DNA from: Embleya sp051903075
GTDB lineage: Bacteria; Actinomycetota; Actinomycetes; Streptomycetales; Streptomycetaceae
Direction: 5' to 3'
NCBI RefSeq assembly: GCF_051903075.1
Contig: NZ_CP182424.1
Span: 124,001 to 188,000 of the forward strand
DNA: 64,000 bases
Under the pieces are notes generated by a model. That model did not search any database, had not been told where the DNA came from, and was given only the letters and a program-made list of their open reading frames with translations. The position numbers and the translations under genes are program-made. Below are positions 1 through 8,785 of the stretch, in pieces (position 1 is the first letter of the stretch; every line of letters begins with the position of its first letter).

Positions 1-1055
1 AGTAGTTCGTGCGCGCGGCGTTGCGCGGATCGTGCCTCCCGTAGGCCGTCCCGGCCCCAGCCCAGAAGGTCGACGGCGGTCGCCGGGTCCACCAGGAGCC
101 GGCGCCATTCCCGGTCCGTCGCCGGATCCGGCCGGGACGGCGCGAGGCGGGCGAGGCGGGCGGCGTACCGGGCCCGGGCAACGGGTTCGCCGCCGTGGAC
201 CAGCGCGTCGTGGTCGTAGAGGTAGCCGATGTAGGCGCTCGCGCCCAGCGCGGCGCCGGCCTCCTCGTGCGCCTCGCGGGTCAACGTCACCAGGGCGTCG
301 GCGTCGGAGTCCTCGGTGCCGCCGCCCGGTAGTGCGAGCAGGCCCTGGTCCGCGACCAGGAGCACCCGGCCGTCGTCGGCGAACAGCCATCCCGATGACT
401 GCGCGAGGCGCAGCGAACCGGGCACGGGCTCGTCCGGGTGCCAGATCCACGGGCGGCCCATGCGCGGCGCCGCTCGAAGGCCGAGTTCGCGGCGCAGGGG
501 CTCGTTCCCGTGGTCGCCGGCGCGGATCGGGGCCAGGCGTTGCGCGGCGTGGCCGTCGTCGTGGACGGTGTCGTGGGGTTCCTGGAGGTGTAGGGCGTAG
601 GGGGCTCCTTCGCGGATGGCGTCCAGGGCGACGCGGGTGTAGGCGACGAGGTCGTGGGGAAGGTCGTCCGGGTCCGCCCAGACGAGTTGGTCGTGTTTGT
701 GGGGTTCGGCGTTGCGTACGGTGTCCACGTCGCCGGGGTGGCGGGCGCCGGGCCATCCCTCCGCGGTGAAAAACCAGCCGATGCGCAACGGCCCCTGTGG
801 TGGGCGGTGTTGCAGGACCAGGTCGCAGCGGAGCATGGCGGGGTGCAGGGCCACGCCGGTCTCTTCGCCGACTTCGCGGACGGCCGCAGTGACGACGTCC
901 TCGCCGGGTTCGACCTTGCCGGAGGGCAGGCACAACAGACCGGGTGCGTACGGCGAGGTTCGGCTTCGGCGTAGGAGCAACAGTTTCGGTCCACGGCGCA
1001 GCAGTACGTGCACGTCTACCGGGCATCCGGCTTCGGGGGGTGCGGCCGATTCCAT
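1..1055 (-). CDS. Tandem Nudix hydrolase, 3'-truncated by window edge
   Basis: Open frame from an ATG at 1055 running off the left edge, so at least 351 residues are seen and the C-terminus is missing. Two Nudix domains lie in one chain. The first has a full box at about residues 46-68 (G-x5-E-x7-REVGEETGV). The second, at about 243-270, keeps the catalytic REAHEEAG core but has Ala in place of the first Glu of the box. The family hydrolyses nucleoside diphosphates linked to another moiety. The substrate cannot be told from sequence. It lies downstream of, and on the same strand as, another Nudix gene, 156 nt away. The double-domain arrangement suggests either two substrates or one degenerate, regulatory domain. 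Confidence 0.8.
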   Translation of the reverse strand, partial: MESAAPPEAGCPVDVHVLLRRGPKLLLLRRSRTSPYAPGLLCLPSGKVEPGEDVVTAAVREVGEETGVALHPAMLRCDLVLQHRPPQGPLRIGWFFTAEGWPGARHPGDVDTVRNAEPHKHDQLVWADPDDLPHDLVAYTRVALDAIREGAPYALHLQEPHDTVHDDGHAAQRLAPIRAGDHGNEPLRRELGLRAAPRMGRPWIWHPDEPVPGSLRLAQSSGWLFADDGRVLLVADQGLLALPGGGTEDSDADALVTLTREAHEEAGAALGASAYIGYLYDHDALVHGGEPVARARYAARLARLAPSRPDPATDREWRRLLVDPATAVDLLGWGRDGLREARSAQRRAHEL

Positions 1056-1211
1056 ATGGAAACCCTTCGTGGAGTTCGTTGTGTCGTGCGGTGGTCGTCT
1101 CGCGGGACCGGTGGAGCCCTCCGGGGTGGGTTGTCTGTGCGACGGTCGACGCGGGCGGTGGTGCGCTGACTCCGGCGACGCGGTCCTTGGCTGCCGGGTG
1201 GGTTCGCGCAC

Positions 1212-1817
1212 CTACGCGCGGGCGATAGCGGCAAGGAGTTTGCGGGTGAAGCGGTGCATGTGTGGATCGAGGGTGTGCTGCGGTTCGGCGAGGACCCGAA
1301 GGGGCGACAACCATCTGATCGCGTCGAACTCTCCTTCGTCGAAGGAGGTGATCTCTTCCGTGGTGCCGCGTAGCACGAACCACAGGCACACGTCGATGTG
1401 TGTTCCCTCGCCGCGCGTGCGCGTGACCGTCACGAAGAACGGATTCCGGTCGCCGTCGCGTGCCGGGGCGGCTTGGATGTGCAGTTCCTCGCGGCATTCA
1501 CGCACGACCGCCTCCCATGGGTCTTCCCCGGGTTCGACGTGGCCGCCCGCGGGGAGCCACAGGCCGGCCTTGCGATGGGCCCCCAGCAGGAGTTCCTCAC
1601 GGCGTTGGTCGAAGACCACGAAGTAGACGACCAGATGCTTCGGCGGAACGTCGGGTTTCCGTGTCCGGTACAGCGGTTCCGTGCCGGCGGCCCACCGCGT
1701 CGCCGTGGCGAGGTGTCCGCGCTCCTGCTCGTCCCAGGGACGCACCCCGTCCAGCAGTCTCGTCAACCTTTCCCGGGCCGAAGACTCCGCAGTATTCGTG
1801 ACATCACTGGTGGTCAT
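1212..1817 (-). CDS. Nudix hydrolase
   Basis: 201 residues from an ATG at 1817. A complete Nudix box (GGHVEPGEDPWEAV then RECREELHI) sits near residues 92-114, inside a typical beta-strand setting (LVVYFVVFD before it, HIDVCLWFVL after it). The extra N-terminal helical stretch of about 60 residues is common in actinobacterial single-domain Nudix proteins. The reaction is hydrolysis of an NDP-X substrate, not assignable further. An operator-like inverted repeat abuts the start codon, which suggests a dedicated repressor or autoregulation. It is probably co-directional with the tandem Nudix gene downstream. Confidence 0.85.
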   Translation of the reverse strand: MTTSDVTNTAESSARERLTRLLDGVRPWDEQERGHLATATRWAAGTEPLYRTRKPDVPPKHLVVYFVVFDQRREELLLGAHRKAGLWLPAGGHVEPGEDPWEAVVRECREELHIQAAPARDGDRNPFFVTVTRTRGEGTHIDVCLWFVLRGTTEEITSFDEGEFDAIRWLSPLRVLAEPQHTLDPHMHRFTRKLLAAIARA

Positions 1818-1848
1818 GGTCGGACGATGTCACGGCGTTGTGACATCG
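1799..1848. promoter_or_regulatory. Operator-like inverted repeat at Nudix gene start
   Basis: CGATGTCAC (1825-1833), a 6-nt spacer and GTGACATCG (1840-1848) form perfect 9-bp arms directly upstream of the Nudix ATG at 1817. A third half-site, GTGACATC, is at 1799-1806, just inside the gene. The position over the ribosome-binding/promoter region fits a repressor site. The cognate protein is unknown. Confidence 0.45.
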
Positions 1849-2217
1849 TCGGTTGTTCCGGACGCGGATGCCTGTCGCACGGTCGATGCCGGGTGCTCGG
1901 CGGGCAGTCAGCGTGGCGTGCTTGCCCGAAAGAGTGAGGAATCGTGTTTCCTACAAGGCTCTGCTCGGCCCGTTCAAGGAAACCCAAGCGGTGCAGACCG
2001 GCGGAGGCGTCTGCGGGCCGAGCGGGAGGCTGCCGGGCCCCCGATGGGAATGTAGGGGCGACCGGCGGACCAGCCGTGCCGGAAGCCCTGAAGTGGAGTT
2101 CGGAATGGCTCGTCCAGGACGGAGCTTGCGGGCGTTGTCGAGGGCCTTGGGGTCGGTGATGTGACCCCGGGCACCGCGTTCATCCCCTCGGGTGTCCCGG
2201 CTCGGGCCGAGCGAGGA
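1818..2217. other. Intergenic, no gene seen
   Basis: Apart from the inverted repeat at 1825-1848, this 400-nt stretch between two minus-strand genes contains only short Arg-rich frames without ribosome-binding sites. It probably contains the promoter of the Nudix gene. Confidence 0.5.
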
Positions 2218-2982
2218 TCATGCCGTCGGCTCGGGTGGCGTGGGCGTGGTTGCGACCCGGGTGTAGTACTCGGTGGAGATGATCCGGTTGCGGACGTCGG
2301 CCGGGAGGCGGGACAGGATGCCGGGCAGGGCGCGTTCCCGGGCCACTTCGCTGTGGTGCGCGAGGATGGCGCGCCACTTCGGCTCCAGCCAAGGCCGCAC
2401 GTCGATGGCGGTGACGTGCTCGTCCGGCACGCTGAGGACCGTCTTGCGGACTCGGGTCAGCAGTGGGCCCAGCTCCGCGACGCCGGAATGGGGGTGGGTG
2501 GCCAGGTGGACGGCGCCTGGCTGCCAGGGGGCTCCCGCTTCGGGGTAGAGGTGTTCGAGCCCTGCGGCGTGTGCGGCGACAAGGGTTGCGCGGTGGGTGT
2601 GGACGTGGTCCGGGTGACCGGTGAGTTGGCCGTACGCGTCGTGGGTGACGACGATGTCGGGTCGGAACTCGCGTACCTGCCGGACGATCAGCGCCGTGAC
2701 CTCGTCGAGCGGGGCATCGAGCAACCGCGCCCGTCCGGGGGCCGATTCGGGGATCCGGGCGTCGGCGTAGCCGAGCATGCGTGGCTCGCCGGCTCCGAGC
2801 ATCCGGACGGAGTCGGCGAGTTCGTCGGCTCGTCGGCTGTCCGGCGACCAGGTGGCGGTGACGACGGCGGTGCGCGCGCCCGAGGCGGCGTGCCGGGCGA
2901 GGAGGCCGCCGGCGAGCAGCGCTTCGTCATCGGGGTGCGCGAAGACGGCGAGCACGCTCGGCAGGGACGGAGGCGCGGTCAT
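2218..2982 (-). CDS. PIG-L family N-acetylglucosamine deacetylase-like protein
   Basis: 254 residues from an ATG at 2982, preceded by a GGAAGAG ribosome-binding site. The LmbE/PIG-L fold signature is clear: AHPDDE at about residues 15-20 (zinc ligands and catalytic Asp) and the HPDH zinc ligand about 110 residues later. Family members remove acyl groups from N-acetylated sugars, for example MshB/Mca in mycothiol metabolism, or act in antibiotic tailoring. The substrate is unknown here. Adjacency to a lanthipeptide locus does not by itself imply a role in it. A strong palindrome separates the two. Confidence 0.88.
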   Translation of the reverse strand: MTAPPSLPSVLAVFAHPDDEALLAGGLLARHAASGARTAVVTATWSPDSRRADELADSVRMLGAGEPRMLGYADARIPESAPGRARLLDAPLDEVTALIVRQVREFRPDIVVTHDAYGQLTGHPDHVHTHRATLVAAHAAGLEHLYPEAGAPWQPGAVHLATHPHSGVAELGPLLTRVRKTVLSVPDEHVTAIDVRPWLEPKWRAILAHHSEVARERALPGILSRLPADVRNRIISTEYYTRVATTPTPPEPTA

Positions 2983-3403
2983 GGCGGTGGCTCTTCCTCA
3001 CGAATCGGGTCGGGTCGGGGTGCGGACGCGCCGGGTGGCACGTTGCGGTCGGTGTCTCAGGTCGGCTCCGGCCGTCGGCGGACAGGGCGACGTCGCCCTG
3101 TCCGCCGACGGCCGGCGTCCTCGGGTGTGATCGGCACACGCGGAGTGCAGAACCTATATTTCATGTAGGTTCCACGGCTCGACGGACAATCGGACGCTCC
3201 TGAGCTGCGATGTTCGGAGGGTGGGCGGCACCATCAGGGCCAGGCTCCTTCGCTCGATCACGAGCAATCAGCCGAGCTGGACTACGAATCGGTGGACAGT
3301 CAGCGGGAGAAGCCGCAGGCCGGGTGATCCGTTGCCCACCGTTTCGCGGAATTGCCCATCCGGTGTCCATCTCGAACGAACGGTGTCCCTCGGAGCTCGG
3401 AAC
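2983..3403. other. Intergenic between deacetylase and lanthipeptide operon
   Basis: About 420 nt with no supported gene. It holds the 48-bp palindrome at 3068-3115. It also holds a smaller inverted repeat (GAACCTA at 3150-3156 with TAGGTTC at 3166-3172). The word GAACCTATATTTC at 3150 recurs with one change at 3400-3412, over the stop codon of the exporter gene. Confidence 0.5.
3068..3115. terminator. 48-bp perfect palindrome, probable transcription terminator
   Basis: The two 24-bp arms (3068-3091 and 3092-3115) are exact reverse complements with no spacer, centred on GGCGAC/GTCGCC. In RNA this gives a very stable GC hairpin. It lies downstream of the minus-strand lanthipeptide operon (last gene ends at 3404) and upstream of the deacetylase gene, as a terminator would. 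There is no U-run, as is usual in streptomycetes. Confidence 0.6.
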
Positions 3404-5335
3404 CTACATTTCGGAACGGTAGGCGTCCCGGTCCTGCTGTAGGCGCCACAAATCCCGCATCAGTCCGGGCTGATTGACCAAGGCATGAAAGGTGTCGGAC
3501 TGCACCACGCGGCCCTTGTCCATGACGACCACGCGGTCGGCGATCGAGGTGTTCGCGAGGTTATGGGTCACCAGGACGACGGCCCGGTCGCTGGCCAGAT
3601 CCCGCAGACCGGTAAAGATCCGGTGCTCGGCTCGCGCATCGAGGTCGGAGGTCGGTTCGTCCATGACCAACAGTCCGGCGTCGCGATGTACGGCTCTGGC
3701 CACGGCGATGCGCTGCCACTGTCCCGGGGACAGGGCCACGCCTCCCCACCACTCCCGGGCCAGGAGGGTGCCCAGCCCCGAACGCAGCGTTCCGATCACG
3801 TCGTCGGCGCCGCCGGCGTGGGCCGCCGCGAGCACGGCCGCATCGCCCTCCGCGCGTGGTTGGCCCAAGGTGATGTTCTCCCGTGCGGTCATGGGCCAGC
3901 GGGCGAAGTCCTGCGGGACCACCGAGGTCTGTTTCCACATCGCCTGCGGATCCAGGTCGGCGACGCTGACCCCGTCCCAGGTGACGACACCTGTGGTGGG
4001 CAGGTTGAGGCCCGAAAGCAGTTTCATCAGGGTCGACTTGCCCGATCCGTTCTCGCCGACCACGGCCACGATCTCGCCCCGGCGGACCTCGAAGTCGACG
4101 CCGCGCAGGGTATCCCGGTCGGCCTCGGGGTAGCGGAAGACGACGTTCCTCAGCGCGATGTGCTGCGGTCGCGCCGGGACAATGTCACCGCGGTCCAGGC
4201 GTTGGCCAGCGGCCTCGGTGACGAACCGCTCCCAGTCGTCGAGGTACAGGCCGGTGCGCAGCAGGTCGCGTCCGTAGCCGACCAAGCCCTGCAACCCGGT
4301 TCCCGCCGACCGCAGGGCGAAGATCGCCGTTCCGGCGGACGCCGCCGAGATCCGCCCGGTCCCCAGCAACAGCAACACCGCGCCCCACAGCACCGAGGAC
4401 GCCAGCCCCGTGGCGACGGCGCCCACCACGGCGATCTTCGCGCGCTCCCAGGTCGCCCGGTTGCTGGTGTCCTCCACCCGCACCGCACTGGCCTTGTACT
4501 TGTCCAGGAGGTAGGGGGCCAGGGTATCGGTGCGCACCTGGTCGGCCTGCTCCTTGGCGATCAGGTGCCACCGCAACATGGACATCACCCGGCGGTCCTT
4601 GTGGGTGGCCACCACCGCCAGGTACGTCACGCGCTCGCCCCGGATCGAGGCCACCGCCTGGGGCACCGCCGCCAACAGCAGCAGCGGCAGCAACAGCGGG
4701 TACAGGCTGGCCAGGACCACGGCCGCAGCAATCAACGTGGCCAGGGAGGAGATGTAGTTCTGGGACTGCCCGATCATCTCCCGGCTGACGTCCACGCCCC
4801 GCTCGGCGGAGTCGAAGCGGTCGTTGAAGCCCGGGTGGTCGTAGGCGGCCTGCTCGGCGTTGGTCGCCGCCTCGAGCATCTTGTACTCAGCCTCGCGGCA
4901 GATCCGCGGCGAAAGGCGGTTGGACAGGCCCTGGATGATGATGCCCAGCAACGCCCGCAAGCCAGCGGTGGCGGCCAGCACCGACACCGCCGGGACCGCC
5001 GCGCCCAGCCGCCCGGGGTCGTGTGCGGTCTCGATGAGTACGGAGAACGCGGCCGTGGTGGCGAACAACCCCAGCGCCGCGGACACCCCGGACACGAGCT
5101 GACAGGCCAGCAGCCATACGACCGCCTTGCGGTCGACCTCCCACGCCAGGGCGAAGGTTCTGCGGATCAGCGACGGGAGGCGGCGGGCCATGCTGCGGCC
5201 GGTCAGCAACTCGGCCAACTCCAGGCTGTCACCACCCGGGTGATCGAACACCGGCCTCTCCTCGGCGGTGTCCTTCGGGCCCGACTCCTCGGCCTCGCCG
5301 TCCTTACCGTGCACCTTGCGGGCGGTCTCCGTCAC
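3404..5335 (-). CDS. ABC exporter (fused membrane and ATPase domains), lanthipeptide locus
   Basis: I take the GTG at 5335 as the start, because AAGGAGGAG lies 8 nt upstream. This gives 643 residues. The long open frame upstream is out of character. The N-terminal half has several membrane segments (around residues 60-130, 210-260 and 330-365). The C-terminal half is a complete ATPase: Walker A GENGSGKST near 427, signature LSPGQWQR near 537, and Walker B LLVMDEPTSD near 556. There is no N-terminal C39 peptidase domain, so leader removal must happen elsewhere. It is last in the minus-strand FxLD operon and most likely exports the modified peptide. It resembles the exporter at 24878-26962 in layout. 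Confidence 0.88.
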   Translation of the reverse strand: MTETARKVHGKDGEAEESGPKDTAEERPVFDHPGGDSLELAELLTGRSMARRLPSLIRRTFALAWEVDRKAVVWLLACQLVSGVSAALGLFATTAAFSVLIETAHDPGRLGAAVPAVSVLAATAGLRALLGIIIQGLSNRLSPRICREAEYKMLEAATNAEQAAYDHPGFNDRFDSAERGVDVSREMIGQSQNYISSLATLIAAAVVLASLYPLLLPLLLLAAVPQAVASIRGERVTYLAVVATHKDRRVMSMLRWHLIAKEQADQVRTDTLAPYLLDKYKASAVRVEDTSNRATWERAKIAVVGAVATGLASSVLWGAVLLLLGTGRISAASAGTAIFALRSAGTGLQGLVGYGRDLLRTGLYLDDWERFVTEAAGQRLDRGDIVPARPQHIALRNVVFRYPEADRDTLRGVDFEVRRGEIVAVVGENGSGKSTLMKLLSGLNLPTTGVVTWDGVSVADLDPQAMWKQTSVVPQDFARWPMTARENITLGQPRAEGDAAVLAAAHAGGADDVIGTLRSGLGTLLAREWWGGVALSPGQWQRIAVARAVHRDAGLLVMDEPTSDLDARAEHRIFTGLRDLASDRAVVLVTHNLANTSIADRVVVMDKGRVVQSDTFHALVNQPGLMRDLWRLQQDRDAYRSEM

Positions 5336-5420
5336 GCTCTGGCTCCTCCTTCGAGACGATGCCCGGTTCGAGACCGACGTTCCCGGCTCGCCCCGTCTGG
5401 GTCGTGCGTGGTGCGGTGAT

Positions 5421-5573
5421 TCAGGTGCGGAACAGAGCCCGGGGGCGCCCGCGTTCGACCGGTTCCGGATCGCCGTGCGCGCAGTCGTACCGGATCCTGG
5501 AGACGGCGTCTCGTGTGGCCTGAGCGGTCGGGAGGTCCGAAACGTCTGCGGTGTCGTGTGGATGGTTGGCCAC
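5421..5573 (-). CDS. Possible 50-residue ORF between partner protein and exporter
   Basis: A GTG at 5573, eight bases after the stop of the preceding gene, opens a frame of 50 residues (begins MANHPHDTADVSDL, ends GRPRALFRT). Third codon positions are mostly G or C, as in real genes here, but no strong ribosome-binding site is visible and there is one Cys only. No family is recognised. It lies inside the lanthipeptide operon, so it could be a small accessory protein or simply spacer. Confidence 0.3.
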   Translation of the reverse strand: MANHPHDTADVSDLPTAQATRDAVSRIRYDCAHGDPEPVERGRPRALFRT

Positions 5574-5579
5574 CGAGGG

Positions 5580-6677
5580 TCACAGATGCCGGCGGAGTGC
5601 GGCTTCGGCCTTGTCGACGGCTTCGGTGAGGGCTTGCGTGTGGGTTGTGGAGAGATTCCCGGCATCGAGCCCTGATGCGGTGAGCACGGCGTCGAGTTTC
5701 CGTGTCTGGTCACCGGTCAGGAGGGAGCGTGTCGGGTGGTGGTTCAGGACGTCGCGAGCGGCGTAGGCATCGAGGGCGGCCACGTCGACGACAGCGTCCC
5801 GCACGAGGGCGGCGTCGTGACTCGTCCGGTCGCGGCTCAGGTCGAGTGCGGTCAGCCCGGCTCGGGCCTGGAACGCCGCAGTCGTCGGATCGGGCGGGGC
5901 GATTACCGCGAGCGTTCCCCGCAGGGCAAGGTCCAGTTCCGGCTGCCGGGTTGGTGGGGTCCGGGGCCGACAGTGGACGCGCAGGAGAGCCGCGATGGCG
6001 TTCTCCCACGGTTCTGTGGGGACGGTGGACTCGATCATGACGTGGGCCTGCCGATCGAGGCCGCGTTCCATCAACGACATGATCATGATCTGGCGGCCGT
6101 CGAGCAGCCGGTTGCCGACGCCACGGTGCGCGGCCATGGTTTCGGCGGCCTCGGTCCAGCGGCCGATCCGCGCCAGGGCCCTGGCGCCGTCGATGAGGAC
6201 GGTCACCCACAGTTCCTCGCAGATCTTCCGATGGTCCGCGTCCGTGCCGATCAACACCGACAGGTCGACCTCGTGGTCGCGGATTTCGGTTGTTACGCGC
6301 CGCTGGGCGGCGCGGTACAGCCGTCTGAGTACCTCATAGGCGCCTTCGCCGTCGCCTTCGCGGATCAGCAGTCGGGAGATGTTGACCAGGGGCATGAGCG
6401 CCATCACGGCGATGTCCCCGGTGAGGCTTCCGGCTTCGGCAAAGGCCCGGTGCTGCCTCCAACACAGTCGGGCGGCCAGGTCGGGCATCCCGACGTCGGA
6501 GGCGATCAGCGCGGCGTAGTTGAGGACTCCGCAGGCGCGAGCCACCAGATCACGGTGGCTCGCGCCCGCAGGCTCGACGGGCAGCGCGGTGAGGTGGATG
6601 ATGCGTTCGGCCAGCGGTAGCCCGGGTGCCTTGGGCCGGCGCACCAGGGGGATGCGGTCGGCTATCGCGGGGATCAT
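5580..6677 (-). CDS. Helical-repeat partner protein of FxLD methyltransferase
   Basis: 365 residues from an ATG at 6677, with AGGAG 8 nt upstream. It starts 4 nt after the methyltransferase stop, so the two are translationally linked. No catalytic motif is visible. The chain is helix-rich with TPR-like periodicity. It is a clear paralogue of the protein at 15793-16893. Shared blocks are: ASDVGMPDLAARLCWRQH (ASDCGLPDLARQWCHRH there); PLVNISRLLIREGDG (PLINLARLRIRAGDG); and GNRLLDGRQ (GRRMLDGRQ). Both sit directly after an isoaspartate-type methyltransferase gene, so a role as scaffold or recognition subunit for that enzyme is likely. The function is inferred only from context. Confidence 0.75.
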   Translation of the reverse strand: MIPAIADRIPLVRRPKAPGLPLAERIIHLTALPVEPAGASHRDLVARACGVLNYAALIASDVGMPDLAARLCWRQHRAFAEAGSLTGDIAVMALMPLVNISRLLIREGDGEGAYEVLRRLYRAAQRRVTTEIRDHEVDLSVLIGTDADHRKICEELWVTVLIDGARALARIGRWTEAAETMAAHRGVGNRLLDGRQIMIMSLMERGLDRQAHVMIESTVPTEPWENAIAALLRVHCRPRTPPTRQPELDLALRGTLAVIAPPDPTTAAFQARAGLTALDLSRDRTSHDAALVRDAVVDVAALDAYAARDVLNHHPTRSLLTGDQTRKLDAVLTASGLDAGNLSTTHTQALTEAVDKAEAALRRHL

Positions 6678-6681
6678 CGGC

Positions 6682-8736
6682 TCAGCTCCTGCGTGGCCAG
6701 TCGACGACGAGGCGGCTGTGGCTCTTGTCGATGACGAAGCGCGGTTCGGCGGCCGTCAGTTGGGCGCGGACGTCGCCGACGGCCATGCGGAAGCCGGGTG
6801 CTGGCGCGTTGTTGCCCCAGCCGCGGTCCCACTCACCGATCTCGCCTGCTACCCGGTCGGCGAGCGCGGCGGCGCGCGACCCGTGGCCGATGACGCCGAT
6901 CTCCCAGAACCTGCCCTGCTCGTCCTCGCCTTCGCGCACGGTCAGGTAGGCCAGGGTGTCGCCGTCGAGCGCGGCCATGGAGCCCCAACCGAAGTGCGGG
7001 GTGAAGCCGGGGCGAGATCCGGGCATGCGGGACAGGCCGTTGGGCAGCACCGACGCCAGGTACAGGTACAGCCACTCCCACGGGTCGCCCTGACGGAACT
7101 TCACGCCGGAGTAGACCTTGGCCTGCGGCCGGTCCAGGACGGTGCGGATCGCTTCTCGGTCCACGTCCTGTTCGCTGAAGGTCTCCAGGCGCACAGTCCC
7201 CTCACCTGACATGGGCACGAGGGTGTAGACGTCGTCGCAGACGCCCTTGCGCAGCGGCACGAACGTCGCCATCTCGCACGAGACGGTCGTCCACGTCCGA
7301 CCGTCGCGTTCGAAGGCGAAGCTGCGGGAGATGCTGCCGCGGATGCGCATCGGCAGGACCAGGCGTCCTTGGGGGGCGAGCTGGTCGAGGATCCGCACAG
7401 GAACGTCGCCCGCGCCGACGGTGAACTGGATGCGGTCGAAGGGGGCGTGTTCGGGCAAGCCGGCGGCGCCGTCGGCCAGGACGACACTCACGTTCGAAGC
7501 CCCGGCCTGCGCCAGGTTCTTGCGGGCGCAGTCGACGAGGTCCTGGTCGACGTCCACGGTCCACACGTGGCCGCCAGGGGCCACGAGCTGCCCGAGCAGG
7601 CGGGCGTTGTAGCCGGTGGCGGCCCCGGCTTCCAGGATCTTGTGGCCGGGCTCGGCACCCAGCTGCTCCAGCTGGGTGGCGACGATCGAGGGCGCGGAGA
7701 TGCAGGAGATCATCTCGCCGCTGTCGTCGTGCTTGATGGACACGGCGTCGTCGACGTAGGCGGCCTGAAGGTCGACGCCGGGGAGGAACCGGTGGCGCTC
7801 GGTGTCCCGGAAGGCGGCGATGACTTCGGGGGTACGCAGGTGACCGCCGTCGACGAGGCGGGTCACGAGCGCTTCGCGCAGTTCGTCGGGGTCGGTGGCG
7901 GGGGTCAGGGTGGTCTCCATGCGAGTGAGGGTAGGGGCCGGGTGGGTGGGCCGGAGGGCGGACACGTCGGCCGCCTCCTTTTCGGCGAAGGCGACTTCGC
8001 GGCCCAGCCATGCGGTGGCGGCCTGCTCGTCGACAGGTACGCCGGCGCGGTTGAAGGCGAAGACGGCGTGGTGGGCGAGTACCGCGCGCAGGCCCCGCGT
8101 CAATCGCCCGTCGGCTGCCAGCCGCCTCAACTGGTGTCCGGCCTCCTCGAATGCGGCGACGCGCTCGCCCCAGTCGGGCTCGGCGTCCGGTCGCCGGGCG
8201 GCATCGGCGTTCGTCAGACGCCGCATGGCCGCGAGCGCTCGCTCGCGCGATGGGCTTGTGGGCGGGTCGACGGGTGGCCGCAGGGAGCCGAACCTGACCC
8301 AGACGTCGCCGATCTCGAACGGGTCCAGGCCGGTCGCCCGGTTCATGGCCGAGATCAGCAGGACACAGCGTTCCCGGGCCCCTGGGTTGCCGGTGGCGGC
8401 CAGGGCGGCACGGCTGTCCGCGCAGAAGACGTCGTGGGCGATGTCCATGCCTTCCGGGCCGCCGAACGCCTCGGTCTCCGGCTCGTAGACCCCGCCGACC
8501 CAGCCGCCTACCAGTCGGTCGGCGACGAGGCCGTCCAGGAGGTCGGCCGCGGAGCGCTCGGTGCGCAGCCGCAGCCCGGCGTCCTTGCGCAGGAAGTGGA
8601 ACCGCTGATCGTGCAGCGCGCACGACAGCGCCCGGGCGGCCTCCGGGCTCACCCCGGCACTGCCCGGGAACGACACGCTGGCATGCCACCAGTCCCTCTC
8701 GGCGGTGATCGGAAGGTCCTCGTCGTCGGCGTTCAT
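6682..8736 (-). CDS. Fusion of LanB elimination domain and FxLD-system O-methyltransferase
   Basis: 684 residues from an ATG at 8736. Residues about 10-265 match the SpaB C-terminal/thiopeptide-type domain, which removes glutamate from glutamylated Ser/Thr in split class I dehydratases. Cues are the opening DWWHASVSFPG and the LRKDAGLRLRTE block. From about residue 285 it is a protein-L-isoaspartate methyltransferase-like enzyme. The SAM loop ILEAGAATGYNARLL is near 366-380, preceded by SAPSIVATQLEQL. In FxLD/OlvS-type lanthipeptides this enzyme methylates an Asp, leading to succinimide and isoaspartate. The precursor here has one Asp in its Cys-rich core (GDNC). The fusion puts elimination and the last tailoring step in one chain. 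Confidence 0.88.
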   Translation of the reverse strand: MNADDEDLPITAERDWWHASVSFPGSAGVSPEAARALSCALHDQRFHFLRKDAGLRLRTERSAADLLDGLVADRLVGGWVGGVYEPETEAFGGPEGMDIAHDVFCADSRAALAATGNPGARERCVLLISAMNRATGLDPFEIGDVWVRFGSLRPPVDPPTSPSRERALAAMRRLTNADAARRPDAEPDWGERVAAFEEAGHQLRRLAADGRLTRGLRAVLAHHAVFAFNRAGVPVDEQAATAWLGREVAFAEKEAADVSALRPTHPAPTLTRMETTLTPATDPDELREALVTRLVDGGHLRTPEVIAAFRDTERHRFLPGVDLQAAYVDDAVSIKHDDSGEMISCISAPSIVATQLEQLGAEPGHKILEAGAATGYNARLLGQLVAPGGHVWTVDVDQDLVDCARKNLAQAGASNVSVVLADGAAGLPEHAPFDRIQFTVGAGDVPVRILDQLAPQGRLVLPMRIRGSISRSFAFERDGRTWTTVSCEMATFVPLRKGVCDDVYTLVPMSGEGTVRLETFSEQDVDREAIRTVLDRPQAKVYSGVKFRQGDPWEWLYLYLASVLPNGLSRMPGSRPGFTPHFGWGSMAALDGDTLAYLTVREGEDEQGRFWEIGVIGHGSRAAALADRVAGEIGEWDRGWGNNAPAPGFRMAVGDVRAQLTAAEPRFVIDKSHSRLVVDWPRRS

Positions 8737-8785
8737 GGTTATGGGCGCTCCTTGTCGGTGGGGTTGGGTCGGTTGACGGGCGGGG

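Noticed and set aside
287..994. Minus-strand 235-codon frame
   Set aside because: Thr/Pro/Arg-rich shadow of the tandem Nudix gene, which is in another frame and runs off the left edge.
3485..5419. Plus-strand 644-codon frame opposite the ABC exporter
   Set aside because: Antisense shadow; the minus-strand frame has complete ABC motifs and a strong ribosome-binding site.
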